Shown here piece by piece: positions 8,851 to 17,795 of a stretch of 29,630 bases of DNA. Origin of the DNA: a virus. Both the position numbers and the translations under genes were made by a program. How positions within the stretch are numbered: the first letter of the stretch is position 1; every line of letters begins with the position of its first letter. The notes beneath the pieces are model-generated. The model saw nothing but the letters and a program-made list of their open reading frames with translations, had not been told where the DNA came from and searched no databases. The stretch lies in IMG/VR virus record IMGVR_UViG_3300032334_002765, positions 1 to 29,630 of that record. The stretch is one strand, 5' to 3'.

Positions 8851-11800
8851 ATTTCTCCCTTTTCTTTACTTCCATCCAAAGTTGTTATTTCGAAGCTAAC
8901 GCCTTCTTTTTGAGACATATAGTTCGTGAAGCCCGAGCTATCTTTTACTGTTCTGTTAATAATCTCTTTTCCGCTTCTATTTATTGAGAATTGTTCTTGC
9001 GGTAAGCCTAGGTAATCCTCATTTATCACGGCATTATTTTTTGTATATTTGTAAATTTCCACTTGTATTTCAATGCCTTCGGTGCCAAAATTCTCAAAAA
9101 GACCAGACAGCCAAATTGTTGAGCCATCTATCTCTGATATAAAGTAGTAATTATCATAAGAATTCAAAGTTATATATGGATCATCATATGTTTCTCTGAT
9201 TGAAATCGAAAAGTCTTCTTTGAAGCTATCCGATTCTTTTTTGGTAATAGAAGTGCTGTTTTTCCCGTTGACTATGCCTAAATCTTGCTCAAGATTTGTC
9301 GTGCAAATAGCCTGCAGACCAATATATGAAAGATATCCCTCGGAAGAAGGTAGTAAAATTTGTCTATACTCTAAATTGGTAGAGCCCAAATTGCCACCAT
9401 CATATGTATCAATATACAAAACATCATCAGCAGTGGAATATCCTATTACTTTACACAAATAAGCTTTTCCGGATACAGTAAAGAACACATAGTTATTATT
9501 GTTCTTTAAAATTGACATTTTTTCTGTATTATTAAATTTAACTTTTGATCTATTTGAGTGAGATATATTGCAATTACTTGTTTTTTCCTCGCCCTTTAGA
9601 GATATGGCATCCAAATTACCATCTAATATTGAATATGCTTTATTTGTTATATTTGAATTTAATAAATTGCTATTATTGACTAATAATAATTTATTATTTG
9701 GCAAAATTTCTTTTATATCAAAATTATGATATGATCCGCCTATATCAATTTTTACTTTAAAATTATTGTCATTTGGCAATGTTGTTATATTTAAATCTTT
9801 AAAATAAACAGTAGAATCAGATAGTTCTATTATATCATCTTTTGTTACAAACTCTGTGTCGTAACTAAATAGTTTATTGTATAACTTGAAATTAAATGGT
9901 GCTGTGCTAAGAGGCTCTAATATCCCATCAACAGTCAAAAATTTCCCAACTTTGCTTAGTAGGTATTCACCAAAGTTCAACCCAGAAGTCACTGCCAGAT
10001 AACAATTTTCAGATATTGGCATGTCCGCCAAATTTAAATCAGAGCTAAACAATGCTATTTTTTCATTTTTAAATGTTAATCTACCAGAAAATTTCAGCTC
10101 TTTTGATGTCATATCGCTTCTTATTTTTAATTGTCCTCCTGGAGCTGGTGTTGCTGAGGGATTATCTCTATTTGATTTGTCTATTTGATTTAATAATTTA
10201 TTTCTATAAAACCACAGCTGAGTGGCACCAGCTATAACAGACTCTTGATTTGTGTTTTCAATCAGTATGTCATAATCTTCTATTGGCGGAGCAACAAATT
10301 CATTTTGACCACCATATAAATTTATTGTTTTTAGTATCGAGTGAAAAGGAGTGTTCTCTGAAATAATTTCTCTAACTTCAGAAATCCTATCATCAGATAG
10401 ATTCTCTATCTCTAAATCTATATCAAACTTTCCACTTCTACAATATGAGCAAGAATCCAGAAAATCTTTATCTATATCACATGGATCTAAAGAGTCTCTT
10501 GTAGAATTGTGAGAAACTATGCCATTGGAAATATAGGAAGATGTATCCTCTACATTCAAGGGGTCAAAAACATACTCATAAGTACTGGGGGAAATATCTT
10601 TAATTTTTTCAAAAAACCAATCATTATCAACATAATCTCCAATAAATTTTGCTTCCAAACCGTTTATTTTAAATTGTTGAATTTTTTGATGTATTTCAGA
10701 AACTATATTGTCCGGAATTGTTTTTTGATAACCCTGTTTCAGCCTTGTTATTAAAGTGATTACTCTTTTTTCTTCTCTTGTTCTGTCTGCTACTCTTGCT
10801 TTTGACACCCTTTTCCTAAAAGGAAAAATGTTTTTTATTATCTTATCTCCAAAAGGAATTATAGTACGGTCGGCTTCTAAAATTGAATTTTTCTCCAACT
10901 CAATAGCATCAACTAAAGATTTATTTTTAGCGGATGAATTAAATCCTATTTTATTGACAAATAAATTTCTACTATTCTTTCCTACAATTCTAACTCTAAA
11001 ATATTTTCTTCTTCTACCCTTCCAAGAAACCCTATAGCTAGTAACAGAAGAAATAATTCCAATTATTAGTAGTAAGTTTTGAATTTCTTGTGCTAAATTC
11101 TTCCATTTTGTCGTCAACAAAGGTTGTCTTTTTTGTATGCCTCCATCCGTGTCAAAAATACCCTTTAGAAAAGAGCAAATTTGTTCTTCACCGCTTTGCC
11201 ATATCAAAGCGGGTAATGATCTTCTCCATCTTCCTTTTGTTTCATATTTTGGTATAATTTGATCCAAAATAGGAACCTCAACACTAGAACTACAGATTCT
11301 ATGTAGATCTTCGTTACATTTAAAATTCGTGTGTTTTTGATGTTTAATCTTATCGATACAAAATATATGAAATTTTGCATTATTATTTTCTAAAATTTTA
11401 GAAATTAATTCTTTTATTTCTGGTTCTTTTTCAGAAATTAGCCATCTGAAAGATCTGGCATTATTATTTTTTTGATACAAATTTCCATCTCCGTAGAGAT
11501 GCCCAGCTAAATACCACAAATCTTTATCTAAACCTTTGTTTTTTGGAATAGAATTACAATTTCCCTTTTTACATAAAACATAATCCCCCACACCTAGTTG
11601 AGAAGACTCTTTCCAATTAAGTCCGCTTTCACTTAAAACTTTAAACTTATGATTAGGTGTTACAGAGATGCTTCTTCCCAAATTAGTGGTAATTTTGAAT
11701 GTTTCTTTTTTGCCTTGATTTTTTAGTTCTTCGAATAATTTAAATCCAAATTCTGTCATAATAAACTTATCATCTTTTATATCTTTTATTTTTTTAATTC

Positions 11801-13472
11801 CATTTTCAGTCACAACCAGAGTCGAGCCAACACAACAGCCATTGTACTCATCCATATTATAAACATTTTCACTATATGGGAATTCTGTTCTTATTTTACC
11901 AAAAACTACATTTTTAATAAAAGGATGTCTTTTTGTAAGTATAGAGCTGACCATTGGATCATTCTCGGACAGTAGTCTCACATTCCAGTTTTTCAAAGGT
12001 ATAGTTAAAACACTTTGCCCATCAACAATGGTTTTCTCTTCTCTTTCATCCACAAACTGAAGATTTTTTATATAATCATCAACCGATATTTCTGCCTCAC
12101 CAGAGGGTATTTTAAAATAATATGAGAATCTAATAGTGTCACCAGGACACAAAAATGAAGGTCCCCCAACTTTACATTTATTGAAATCAACATCGGACAC
12201 TTGAACAAAAGATTCACCATATTCATTTTCAAAAACTTTAACTTTAGATATATCAACATTTATTGCTTCTGTGCTATTATTCTTTGTTAAGTATATTTCA
12301 AAATGATCTGTTATTAACGAAGCTGGTTTTTTAGATAGCTTAAAAGTATCTGTGTCTGAAACAAAGAATGACTCTTGTATAAAAAACGGAGAAGTTATTT
12401 GCCAAAAATTCTGCAAGCCTATCAGTCTCATTCCAGCCTGAGAAAAGCTATCCTTTAATGACCCAAGAGTTCCTTTTCTTTTATAAAGAGGAACTGCTTC
12501 CTTGATTTGTCTTCTCCACAATGTAGGATCCTGACTCTTTAGTTTTACATCCAATGTATTGCTTAGGTAAGTCATCATATACTCACCTACAGCGTTAGAA
12601 TCTAACAAGTCTACAATCTGATTCCCAATGTCCTCTAGAGCGGTGAAGCCCTGAGCTATAGAGTCATTGAACTTTTTAAGAACATCGGGAGATCTATCTG
12701 TATCGGTGAGTATCACCTTATACATTTCTGGCAAGTATCTGTCTAATAGAGTTTCATATTTATCAGGGGCTGTGTGGTGAGCAGGAGATGTTGTAGAAAC
12801 AGCGTTTGAAGAACTAAGATTAAATTTAATATTATCTGAAAAAAGATCTTGTCCTATTCTTGGAGCCCAACTCCAACATACAAAATAGTCTCCTTCTCTC
12901 ATCCCAACGGGATTCCAAGTAAATTCAAAGTGCCCGATAGAATCAGTTTTTGTTATTAAGCTCTCATTTATATCTTCCGAAAACCACGCCGGATTTGTGC
13001 CAGTTCCTATATTTTTAACTTGTATTACGCTTTTATAATAAAAAGTATCAGAATACACAGGATCAATTGAAGATGTATCGCTAAACTTCAGAGAAGCTCC
13101 TGCCAAAGTTTTAGAGGCAGGGTAAGAAAGCATTATTGATGTTTTGCTTAAAACATACGAAATAGTTGTTCCTGCCTTTATCCCATCGCCTTCAACAAGC
13201 ATCCCAACTTTTAAATTTGTATTATATGCTAAGTTGTCTACTATTCTCGTCTCAGAGTTCAAATTCCCCGTTATTACCAATGAAGGATTTTTGTTTATTT
13301 CAAAATTATATTCTTTTTGTTCTGTGTCTCCAAAATCTCTTTCTACAAAGTAGATCTTTACGCTTTCAACTTTGTATGGATCTATTAAATTATTATTTTC
13401 GTCTGTTGTTTTTAAATTAAACAGAACATTATCTGCAACAGATGGATTTTGATCTATTGTTAAAGTTTTCAT
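8847..13472 (-). CDS. Baseplate wedge protein (T4 gp7 / P2 gpI type) with an intein
   Basis: The frame has 1541 codons. Residues 1-220 form a beta-rich N-terminal region. Residues about 236-356 resemble tail protein I of P2-like phages: a helical segment ending in RRQIKEAVPLYKRKGT, then G-x-LKDSFSQAG. T4 gp7 is the structural counterpart of gpI in the wedge, and here the gene directly follows gp25- and gp6-like genes as in T4. Residues 547-989 are an intein with homing endonuclease (listed separately). Removing it leaves 1098 residues, close to T4 gp7 (about 1030). After the insertion comes a Cys-rich stretch (C998, C1008, C1011; C546 lies before the intein) and then more than 500 residues of mostly beta structure. 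The start overlaps the gp6-like stop as ATGA. The wedge role is well supported by order and the gpI-like segment; detailed domain borders are inferred. Confidence 0.82.
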   Translation of the reverse strand: MKTLTIDQNPSVADNVLFNLKTTDENNNLIDPYKVESVKIYFVERDFGDTEQKEYNFEINKNPSLVITGNLNSETRIVDNLAYNTNLKVGMLVEGDGIKAGTTISYVLSKTSIMLSYPASKTLAGASLKFSDTSSIDPVYSDTFYYKSVIQVKNIGTGTNPAWFSEDINESLITKTDSIGHFEFTWNPVGMREGDYFVCWSWAPRIGQDLFSDNIKFNLSSSNAVSTTSPAHHTAPDKYETLLDRYLPEMYKVILTDTDRSPDVLKKFNDSIAQGFTALEDIGNQIVDLLDSNAVGEYMMTYLSNTLDVKLKSQDPTLWRRQIKEAVPLYKRKGTLGSLKDSFSQAGMRLIGLQNFWQITSPFFIQESFFVSDTDTFKLSKKPASLITDHFEIYLTKNNSTEAINVDISKVKVFENEYGESFVQVSDVDFNKCKVGGPSFLCPGDTIRFSYYFKIPSGEAEISVDDYIKNLQFVDEREEKTIVDGQSVLTIPLKNWNVRLLSENDPMVSSILTKRHPFIKNVVFGKIRTEFPYSENVYNMDEYNGCCVGSTLVVTENGIKKIKDIKDDKFIMTEFGFKLFEELKNQGKKETFKITTNLGRSISVTPNHKFKVLSESGLNWKESSQLGVGDYVLCKKGNCNSIPKNKGLDKDLWYLAGHLYGDGNLYQKNNNARSFRWLISEKEPEIKELISKILENNNAKFHIFCIDKIKHQKHTNFKCNEDLHRICSSSVEVPILDQIIPKYETKGRWRRSLPALIWQSGEEQICSFLKGIFDTDGGIQKRQPLLTTKWKNLAQEIQNLLLIIGIISSVTSYRVSWKGRRRKYFRVRIVGKNSRNLFVNKIGFNSSAKNKSLVDAIELEKNSILEADRTIIPFGDKIIKNIFPFRKRVSKARVADRTREEKRVITLITRLKQGYQKTIPDNIVSEIHQKIQQFKINGLEAKFIGDYVDNDWFFEKIKDISPSTYEYVFDPLNVEDTSSYISNGIVSHNSTRDSLDPCDIDKDFLDSCSYCRSGKFDIDLEIENLSDDRISEVREIISENTPFHSILKTINLYGGQNEFVAPPIEDYDILIENTNQESVIAGATQLWFYRNKLLNQIDKSNRDNPSATPAPGGQLKIRSDMTSKELKFSGRLTFKNEKIALFSSDLNLADMPISENCYLAVTSGLNFGEYLLSKVGKFLTVDGILEPLSTAPFNFKLYNKLFSYDTEFVTKDDIIELSDSTVYFKDLNITTLPNDNNFKVKIDIGGSYHNFDIKEILPNNKLLLVNNSNLLNSNITNKAYSILDGNLDAISLKGEEKTSNCNISHSNRSKVKFNNTEKMSILKNNNNYVFFTVSGKAYLCKVIGYSTADDVLYIDTYDGGNLGSTNLEYRQILLPSSEGYLSYIGLQAICTTNLEQDLGIVNGKNSTSITKKESDSFKEDFSISIRETYDDPYITLNSYDNYYFISEIDGSTIWLSGLFENFGTEGIEIQVEIYKYTKNNAVINEDYLGLPQEQFSINRSGKEIINRTVKDSSGFTNYMSQKEGVSFEITTLDGSKEKGEI
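10506..11834 (-). other. Intein with LAGLIDADG homing endonuclease
   Basis: This spans 443 codons inside the wedge gene, residues 547-989 of the precursor. Numbering from the intein: block A starts CVGSTLVVTENG with Cys1; block B has T59-P-N-H62 (the TxxH motif); block C is LAGHLYGDG at 109-117 with acidic D116; block E is GIFDTDGG at 225-232 with D230; block F is YVFDPLNVEDTSSY around 421-434; block G is NGIVSHN ending in H442-N443. The first downstream extein residue is Ser990. All residues needed for class 1 protein splicing are present, and both LAGLIDADG acidic residues are intact, so splicing and endonuclease activity both look possible. A basic segment (GRRRKYFRVR, about 273-282) could help DNA binding. 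Precursor residue 546 is also Cys; the second Cys is preferred as Cys1 because Val follows it. Confidence 0.93.
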
Positions 13473-15028
13473 TGTTGTATTTGTTCATATTGGAAGTTTA
13501 GAGTGATAGTTCCTGGTCTAATTATTTCATTGAACTTAGGAACAATAATTGAAGCAGCAGCTTCCATATCATTTGTAAAAGAAACTTCGTAGTGATCCGG
13601 CTCCTTTATGTCAGATAGTTTTTTGATAACATCTACATCTCGTATTGTTTTGCCATAATCCCAATTACTTAATAAGAATAGATCTGATAATCTTCTTGTG
13701 ATTTTTTCTCTTATTTCATCCTCAAATTTTCTATAGAGCCTGTCTATGAAAATATCCACAGAAACATCAACCGATATTATTGATCCATCTCTTATACAAA
13801 TAAAATCTGTTATCATTTTATTTGCTTCTATATATGTTTTAAGTTCGCTCTTGAGCTGATCATTTGCTTTTTCTAAAGTTTGTTCATTTTGTTTCGCCAA
13901 AATATAAAGATCTACTATATTTGCTGAACAGCCATAATTTCTCAAAGAGGCAACAGATTTTCCAATTTGTCCCTGATAAGGACTAACAAACTGCTCAGAT
14001 AATGTTTTATAATCAAGACCGGTAACAGCTCTGTTTTGTGTTCTCAGATATTGAGGGAGCTTTCTTCTTATGTCATCTATGGTATCCCCATTATAACCAT
14101 GTTGTCCCTTTGTATAATTGTTAAAAGTAACAGGAACGCTAATTTCATAATTTGGAGGATTAATTAAAGTTTGAGTTGTAACGCTTCCGGCAACTATATT
14201 ACCGATCGAACCACCACCTGAACGATATGTTACAACTATTTGAGACCCTTGTGATGGCAAAAGCCCAGCTCTATTATTTCCAAATATAATATAAGCAGTA
14301 TATGTTGAATCAAATTCTACTCTGTATTCTCTTCTTGGTTGAGAGTCTGTAAAGTAGTCTACTCTTTCCCATCTAACTCCATCCACAGACACTCTTATAG
14401 AATCATATATAACTGGAAGATAACTTAATTTAACAGTTTGTCCAACTTGTCCTGTGCCATCAACAGTGTCGTTTCTTGTTGCTCCTTCAAGACCGATGAT
14501 ACTGGCGTTTACGAAATTACCAGATGGTATTATTATATCATCATCAAAAATAGGATTATTATCGGCATCTGATGGGAATAGCTCTATTCTTATTAAAGTA
14601 TCTCCACTAACCGTCTCTACATCAAAAGGTGTTGGTATAACAAGATCAAAATCTAAAGTATTATTTATAGTTGCTGTCCATAAAGAAGTCGCACTTATTG
14701 GAGGTTGAGGCTGAAACCCAACAAGTTTAGATAATCTAAATGCGTTTTCTAATTCTGTCACTGTATCTATAAATATTTCATTGGCAATTTGATCAATTTT
14801 AAAACTTAGAGTATCTGCTATAAAAGCCCAGTTTTCTATCAACATGACTGCAACTGAAGATTCAACAAAATCATTAAACTCTGTTGAATATTTTTGTCTT
14901 ATAAACTCAACTAACCTGGTCTTCATTGACCAGAAGTCTTGATTTGTATAATTTAAATTAAAAATATTTGGTTTTTTAATGTTTTGCGATTGTGCATACG
15001 GCGTTATATCAAATGGACAGTTGCTCAT
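13469..15028 (-). CDS. Baseplate wedge protein, gp6 / gpJ family
   Basis: The protein has 519 residues. The N-terminal helical part (about 25-105) has the layout of Baseplate J-like proteins, including ELENAFRLSKLVGFQPQPP near 92-110. A beta-rich middle domain follows (about 110-290), with the SGGGSIGNIVAGSVT turn. The C-terminal region after QNRAVTGLDYKTL is also typical of gpJ/gp6. This family forms the iris of the inner baseplate that triggers sheath contraction. It lies between gp25- and gp7-like genes, the conserved order. There is no clear ribosome site before the ATG; instead AAACTATATTA lies only five bases upstream. Confidence 0.88.
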   Translation of the reverse strand: MSNCPFDITPYAQSQNIKKPNIFNLNYTNQDFWSMKTRLVEFIRQKYSTEFNDFVESSVAVMLIENWAFIADTLSFKIDQIANEIFIDTVTELENAFRLSKLVGFQPQPPISATSLWTATINNTLDFDLVIPTPFDVETVSGDTLIRIELFPSDADNNPIFDDDIIIPSGNFVNASIIGLEGATRNDTVDGTGQVGQTVKLSYLPVIYDSIRVSVDGVRWERVDYFTDSQPRREYRVEFDSTYTAYIIFGNNRAGLLPSQGSQIVVTYRSGGGSIGNIVAGSVTTQTLINPPNYEISVPVTFNNYTKGQHGYNGDTIDDIRRKLPQYLRTQNRAVTGLDYKTLSEQFVSPYQGQIGKSVASLRNYGCSANIVDLYILAKQNEQTLEKANDQLKSELKTYIEANKMITDFICIRDGSIISVDVSVDIFIDRLYRKFEDEIREKITRRLSDLFLLSNWDYGKTIRDVDVIKKLSDIKEPDHYEVSFTNDMEAAASIIVPKFNEIIRPGTITLNFQYEQIQQ

Positions 15029-15051
15029 AATGTTAATATAGTTTTTATTTT

Positions 15052-15468
15052 TTAAGTTAATGGAATCTGTAATCTTAATTCTTGAACCTCAGATATTTTC
15101 TCTGGATCTACGAATTTTATATTAATATATAAAATATTATCTACATCTTCTCTTGGATCCATTGGGTTCAAGCTGCTACCTGGAATTTCTCTGGAAACTT
15201 CTATCTGACTAACTGCTATTCTGGGCTCCCACTTAGATATAGACTCAGATATCATATTTTTTGCAGTTGCCTCTAACACAGCATCATTTTGTTCAAATAT
15301 TAACCTTTTTAGAGGTGTTCCAAAATCTGCAAGAAAAACACGTTCTCCTGGATTTGTTAGCAATAAAGACAGTAAATCTGATTTTATTTGAGATATTCCA
15401 CTTTGTGTTTTAAAGAAACCAAGTGGATTTTTCACTACAGGATATGGTAAGCCGAGAAAATTAGCCAT
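15052..15468 (-). CDS. Baseplate wedge protein, gp25 / gpW family
   Basis: The protein has 138 residues, the usual length for GPW/gp25 proteins. Motifs: NPLGFFKTQSGISQIKSDLLSLLLTNPGERVF near the start, then FGTPLKRLIFEQND, and a C-terminal beta segment ending LRLQIPL. The LLLTNPGERVF-x(4)-FGT block is diagnostic of this family. T4 gp25 joins the wedge core to the sheath and was once misnamed a lysozyme; no enzymatic role is expected. The next gene downstream is gp6-like, as in T4 and P2. No Shine-Dalgarno-like sequence precedes the ATG. Instead the leader has a 10-base palindrome ATAAGCTTAT (15476-15485). Confidence 0.92.
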   Translation of the reverse strand: MANFLGLPYPVVKNPLGFFKTQSGISQIKSDLLSLLLTNPGERVFLADFGTPLKRLIFEQNDAVLEATAKNMISESISKWEPRIAVSQIEVSREIPGSSLNPMDPREDVDNILYINIKFVDPEKISEVQELRLQIPLT

Positions 15469-15495
15469 ACACTATATAAGCTTATTATTTTTTAT

Positions 15496-17781
15496 TTAAA
15501 TCCCAGAAGCCTGATTTTCTGATGCTTCGCCTGAAGTAATAGCTTGTTTTGCCCTTAGTGTACCTTCATCTGCAGCTTTATCTGCAGGAGTTCCAGCAGT
15601 AGATGTGCAGCAAGGATCGGTTGGACACTGAACTAGTGGCGACATACTGAATATACTTGCTGCCGGAGCAGTGCAGCTTGCACTTGCATACACCCTATCA
15701 CTTAATCTTAAGCATCCACCTACATACACAACAACCGGTCCCAAACATGGAATACAACCATCATCGTTATTTTTTGGCTGGCAATCTTTACCAGCAAGCA
15801 ATAAAATATTCTCATTTGCTACAAAAACATGTGATTTTTTAGTAACATTCACATAATAATCTTCGGTAGAAACAACTTTTAATCTACTTATTATTTCCAC
15901 ACAATCAGATGGATTTTTTTCTGGGTCTCCAATTATTGAAACTTTGTCTTTACATGTGGAGACAACATAACGACCCCCAGAACGCAAAAATATATAAGAG
16001 TTTTCAGAGTTAGTGCTTTCCTGCATTCTTATTATATGAGGTCCACAACTGCCTGTTTTTGTTTTCTGAGGAGCAAGCAACTGAATGTATTGTTGCTGTG
16101 TTTCTTCTTGAGAAGAGGAATCATTCATCATTATTTCCAAACCATATCCTGTTCTCATTTTAATATAAGCTTTTTTAGCCTTAGCTTTTGGACTAGCCCC
16201 TTCTTTCCGAGTCTCAGAGCATTGTTCATTTGCCTCATCACACATGTCTAGTGTATGATTAGATGTACTTTGTATATGTATTCCTCTTCTTGATCCTGCT
16301 GTACAAGGGGCGATTGTGTGATCGTTTAATTCTACTTTATTGCCGGTAGCAGTTTTCAACATTATATAATTATTCTCACTTCTAGCTGGTGTGTCCCCGC
16401 TAGTTTCCAGATCACTAATTTCTATCGAATGACCTGTTGCGCTTTTAAGATACATTCTTCCTGCAAAAGTATTATTACAACCAAAATCAAAAGCTTTTGT
16501 AGATCTAGACCAACCCATATCGCCCGATGGTTCTTCTACACTATCATCCATAACAAAAGTGTGCCCAGATATACTCATGAACTGTATTCCAGTTTGTGGT
16601 AAATCACACTTATTGTTTTGTGGTGTGCTTGGACCCTTATAAGGTCTACACTCATTCTCATGTTTGAAATAAGGATTATCACCAACCTGACTATCAGAAT
16701 ATTTAGAATTTGGGCTGCCTGTGCTTGGATGTCCTCCTATTATTTTTTTGTTGCTAGTTTTACCATCACAATCCATTTTTTCTTTTGCAATATAGCTTTG
16801 TGCGCTTGTGTTGGTGGTGTTTGCATCATTAACCCTGCCTGCAACTGTTCCAAAAATAGCTTCTGTGTCAATGCCCTCGCCAGTTAGTAATTGATACCTA
16901 CTTATTAGTCCATATTGTTTGGTTGTATCGTCTTCTGGACTTCCTTCATCTTGACCTTGAACACAACTCACATCCCCAGGCTTGGCTCCGCAACTTGTGT
17001 GTGCCCATTGACCACTATAGTGCAGGTGATCATCTTTAAACATCATCCAGTTACCACAACTAGACATCAATTCCATTCTTTTCCATTTTCTATTACACTT
17101 GGCATCTCCATCCACCATTTTAAGCATGTGTTTTTCTGGTGTTTTAAAGCCGTATATATTTGGATATGTTATTCTTTTTTGAGCTTCTGGATCACTAGAA
17201 AAGTCCACAATAGAATTAAGATCAAATCCATTGTAGCTTTCCGTGTTCCAAGGAGGGAGAACTTGACTCTCATCGTTAGCTCCAACTAAATAACCTTTTC
17301 TTTTTCCTTCATATATTTCTTTATATTCACTTTTTGGTCCACCCATTGAACTGTATAGCCAATTATGTTTTCCTTCTGGTCCTCTGTTTCTATGCCAAAC
17401 AGTCCCTAAGTAATAAGGAGAATTTCTATCTCCGTTTTCAAACATAATAGCAACAGTGCTACCCGCCGGAGGAACCCAATTTAATCCACAATCGTCAAAG
17501 CCACCCATGCTTGATATTGGATATGCCCAAGGAAATTCTTTCAATGGTCTGTATGGATTGTGAATAAAAGGACAAAAAAATCTTATTCTATTCATTTTCC
17601 ATATATCAATTGTGTCAATACAAAAAGCAAGATAAACTCCATTTAAAGTTTCTTCTTGCACAAGAACTTTAACACCGTCATTTAAAGTGCTTTGAACCAC
17701 CGCTGCTGTGTTGTATAAAAAGTTTGAAAATCTACCCTCTATAGCCCTCAGCTGAGTTTCATAATCTTTGTAAATGCTCAT
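15496..17781 (-). CDS. Central spike protein, gp5/VgrG-like OB-fold, Cys-rich
   Basis: The protein has 761 residues. An OB-fold domain at about 60-132 resembles the T4 gp5 N-terminal domain: RIRFFCPFIHNPYRP, then PWAYPISSM, GLNWVPPAGSTVAIMFENGD and YYLGTVWH. The rest has repeating beta segments with the pattern hydrophobic-x-T/S-x-x-G-x-x-hydrophobic (for example IMLKTATGNKVELND, IKMRTGYGLEIMMND), as expected for a trimeric beta-helix spike. I find no lysozyme-like segment between them, unlike T4 gp5. About 25 Cys are present, with a cluster near the C-terminus (GCIPCLG, QCPTDPCC). The AAGGAA before the ATG is a fair ribosome site. It follows the hub gene and precedes gp25, which fits a membrane-piercing spike. 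Confidence 0.87.
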   Translation of the reverse strand: MSIYKDYETQLRAIEGRFSNFLYNTAAVVQSTLNDGVKVLVQEETLNGVYLAFCIDTIDIWKMNRIRFFCPFIHNPYRPLKEFPWAYPISSMGGFDDCGLNWVPPAGSTVAIMFENGDRNSPYYLGTVWHRNRGPEGKHNWLYSSMGGPKSEYKEIYEGKRKGYLVGANDESQVLPPWNTESYNGFDLNSIVDFSSDPEAQKRITYPNIYGFKTPEKHMLKMVDGDAKCNRKWKRMELMSSCGNWMMFKDDHLHYSGQWAHTSCGAKPGDVSCVQGQDEGSPEDDTTKQYGLISRYQLLTGEGIDTEAIFGTVAGRVNDANTTNTSAQSYIAKEKMDCDGKTSNKKIIGGHPSTGSPNSKYSDSQVGDNPYFKHENECRPYKGPSTPQNNKCDLPQTGIQFMSISGHTFVMDDSVEEPSGDMGWSRSTKAFDFGCNNTFAGRMYLKSATGHSIEISDLETSGDTPARSENNYIMLKTATGNKVELNDHTIAPCTAGSRRGIHIQSTSNHTLDMCDEANEQCSETRKEGASPKAKAKKAYIKMRTGYGLEIMMNDSSSQEETQQQYIQLLAPQKTKTGSCGPHIIRMQESTNSENSYIFLRSGGRYVVSTCKDKVSIIGDPEKNPSDCVEIISRLKVVSTEDYYVNVTKKSHVFVANENILLLAGKDCQPKNNDDGCIPCLGPVVVYVGGCLRLSDRVYASASCTAPAASIFSMSPLVQCPTDPCCTSTAGTPADKAADEGTLRAKQAITSGEASENQASGI

Positions 17782-17795
17782 TTTTTTTAAATTCC

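Noticed and set aside
10509-11037. Plus-strand open frames opposite the intein
   Set aside because: They have no plausible ribosome site or domain, while the minus strand encodes all intein blocks in one frame.
15052-15468. gp25-like protein as a lysozyme
   Set aside because: The older annotation of this family as a lysozyme is not supported; no catalytic Glu/Asp arrangement is visible and the family is a wedge component.
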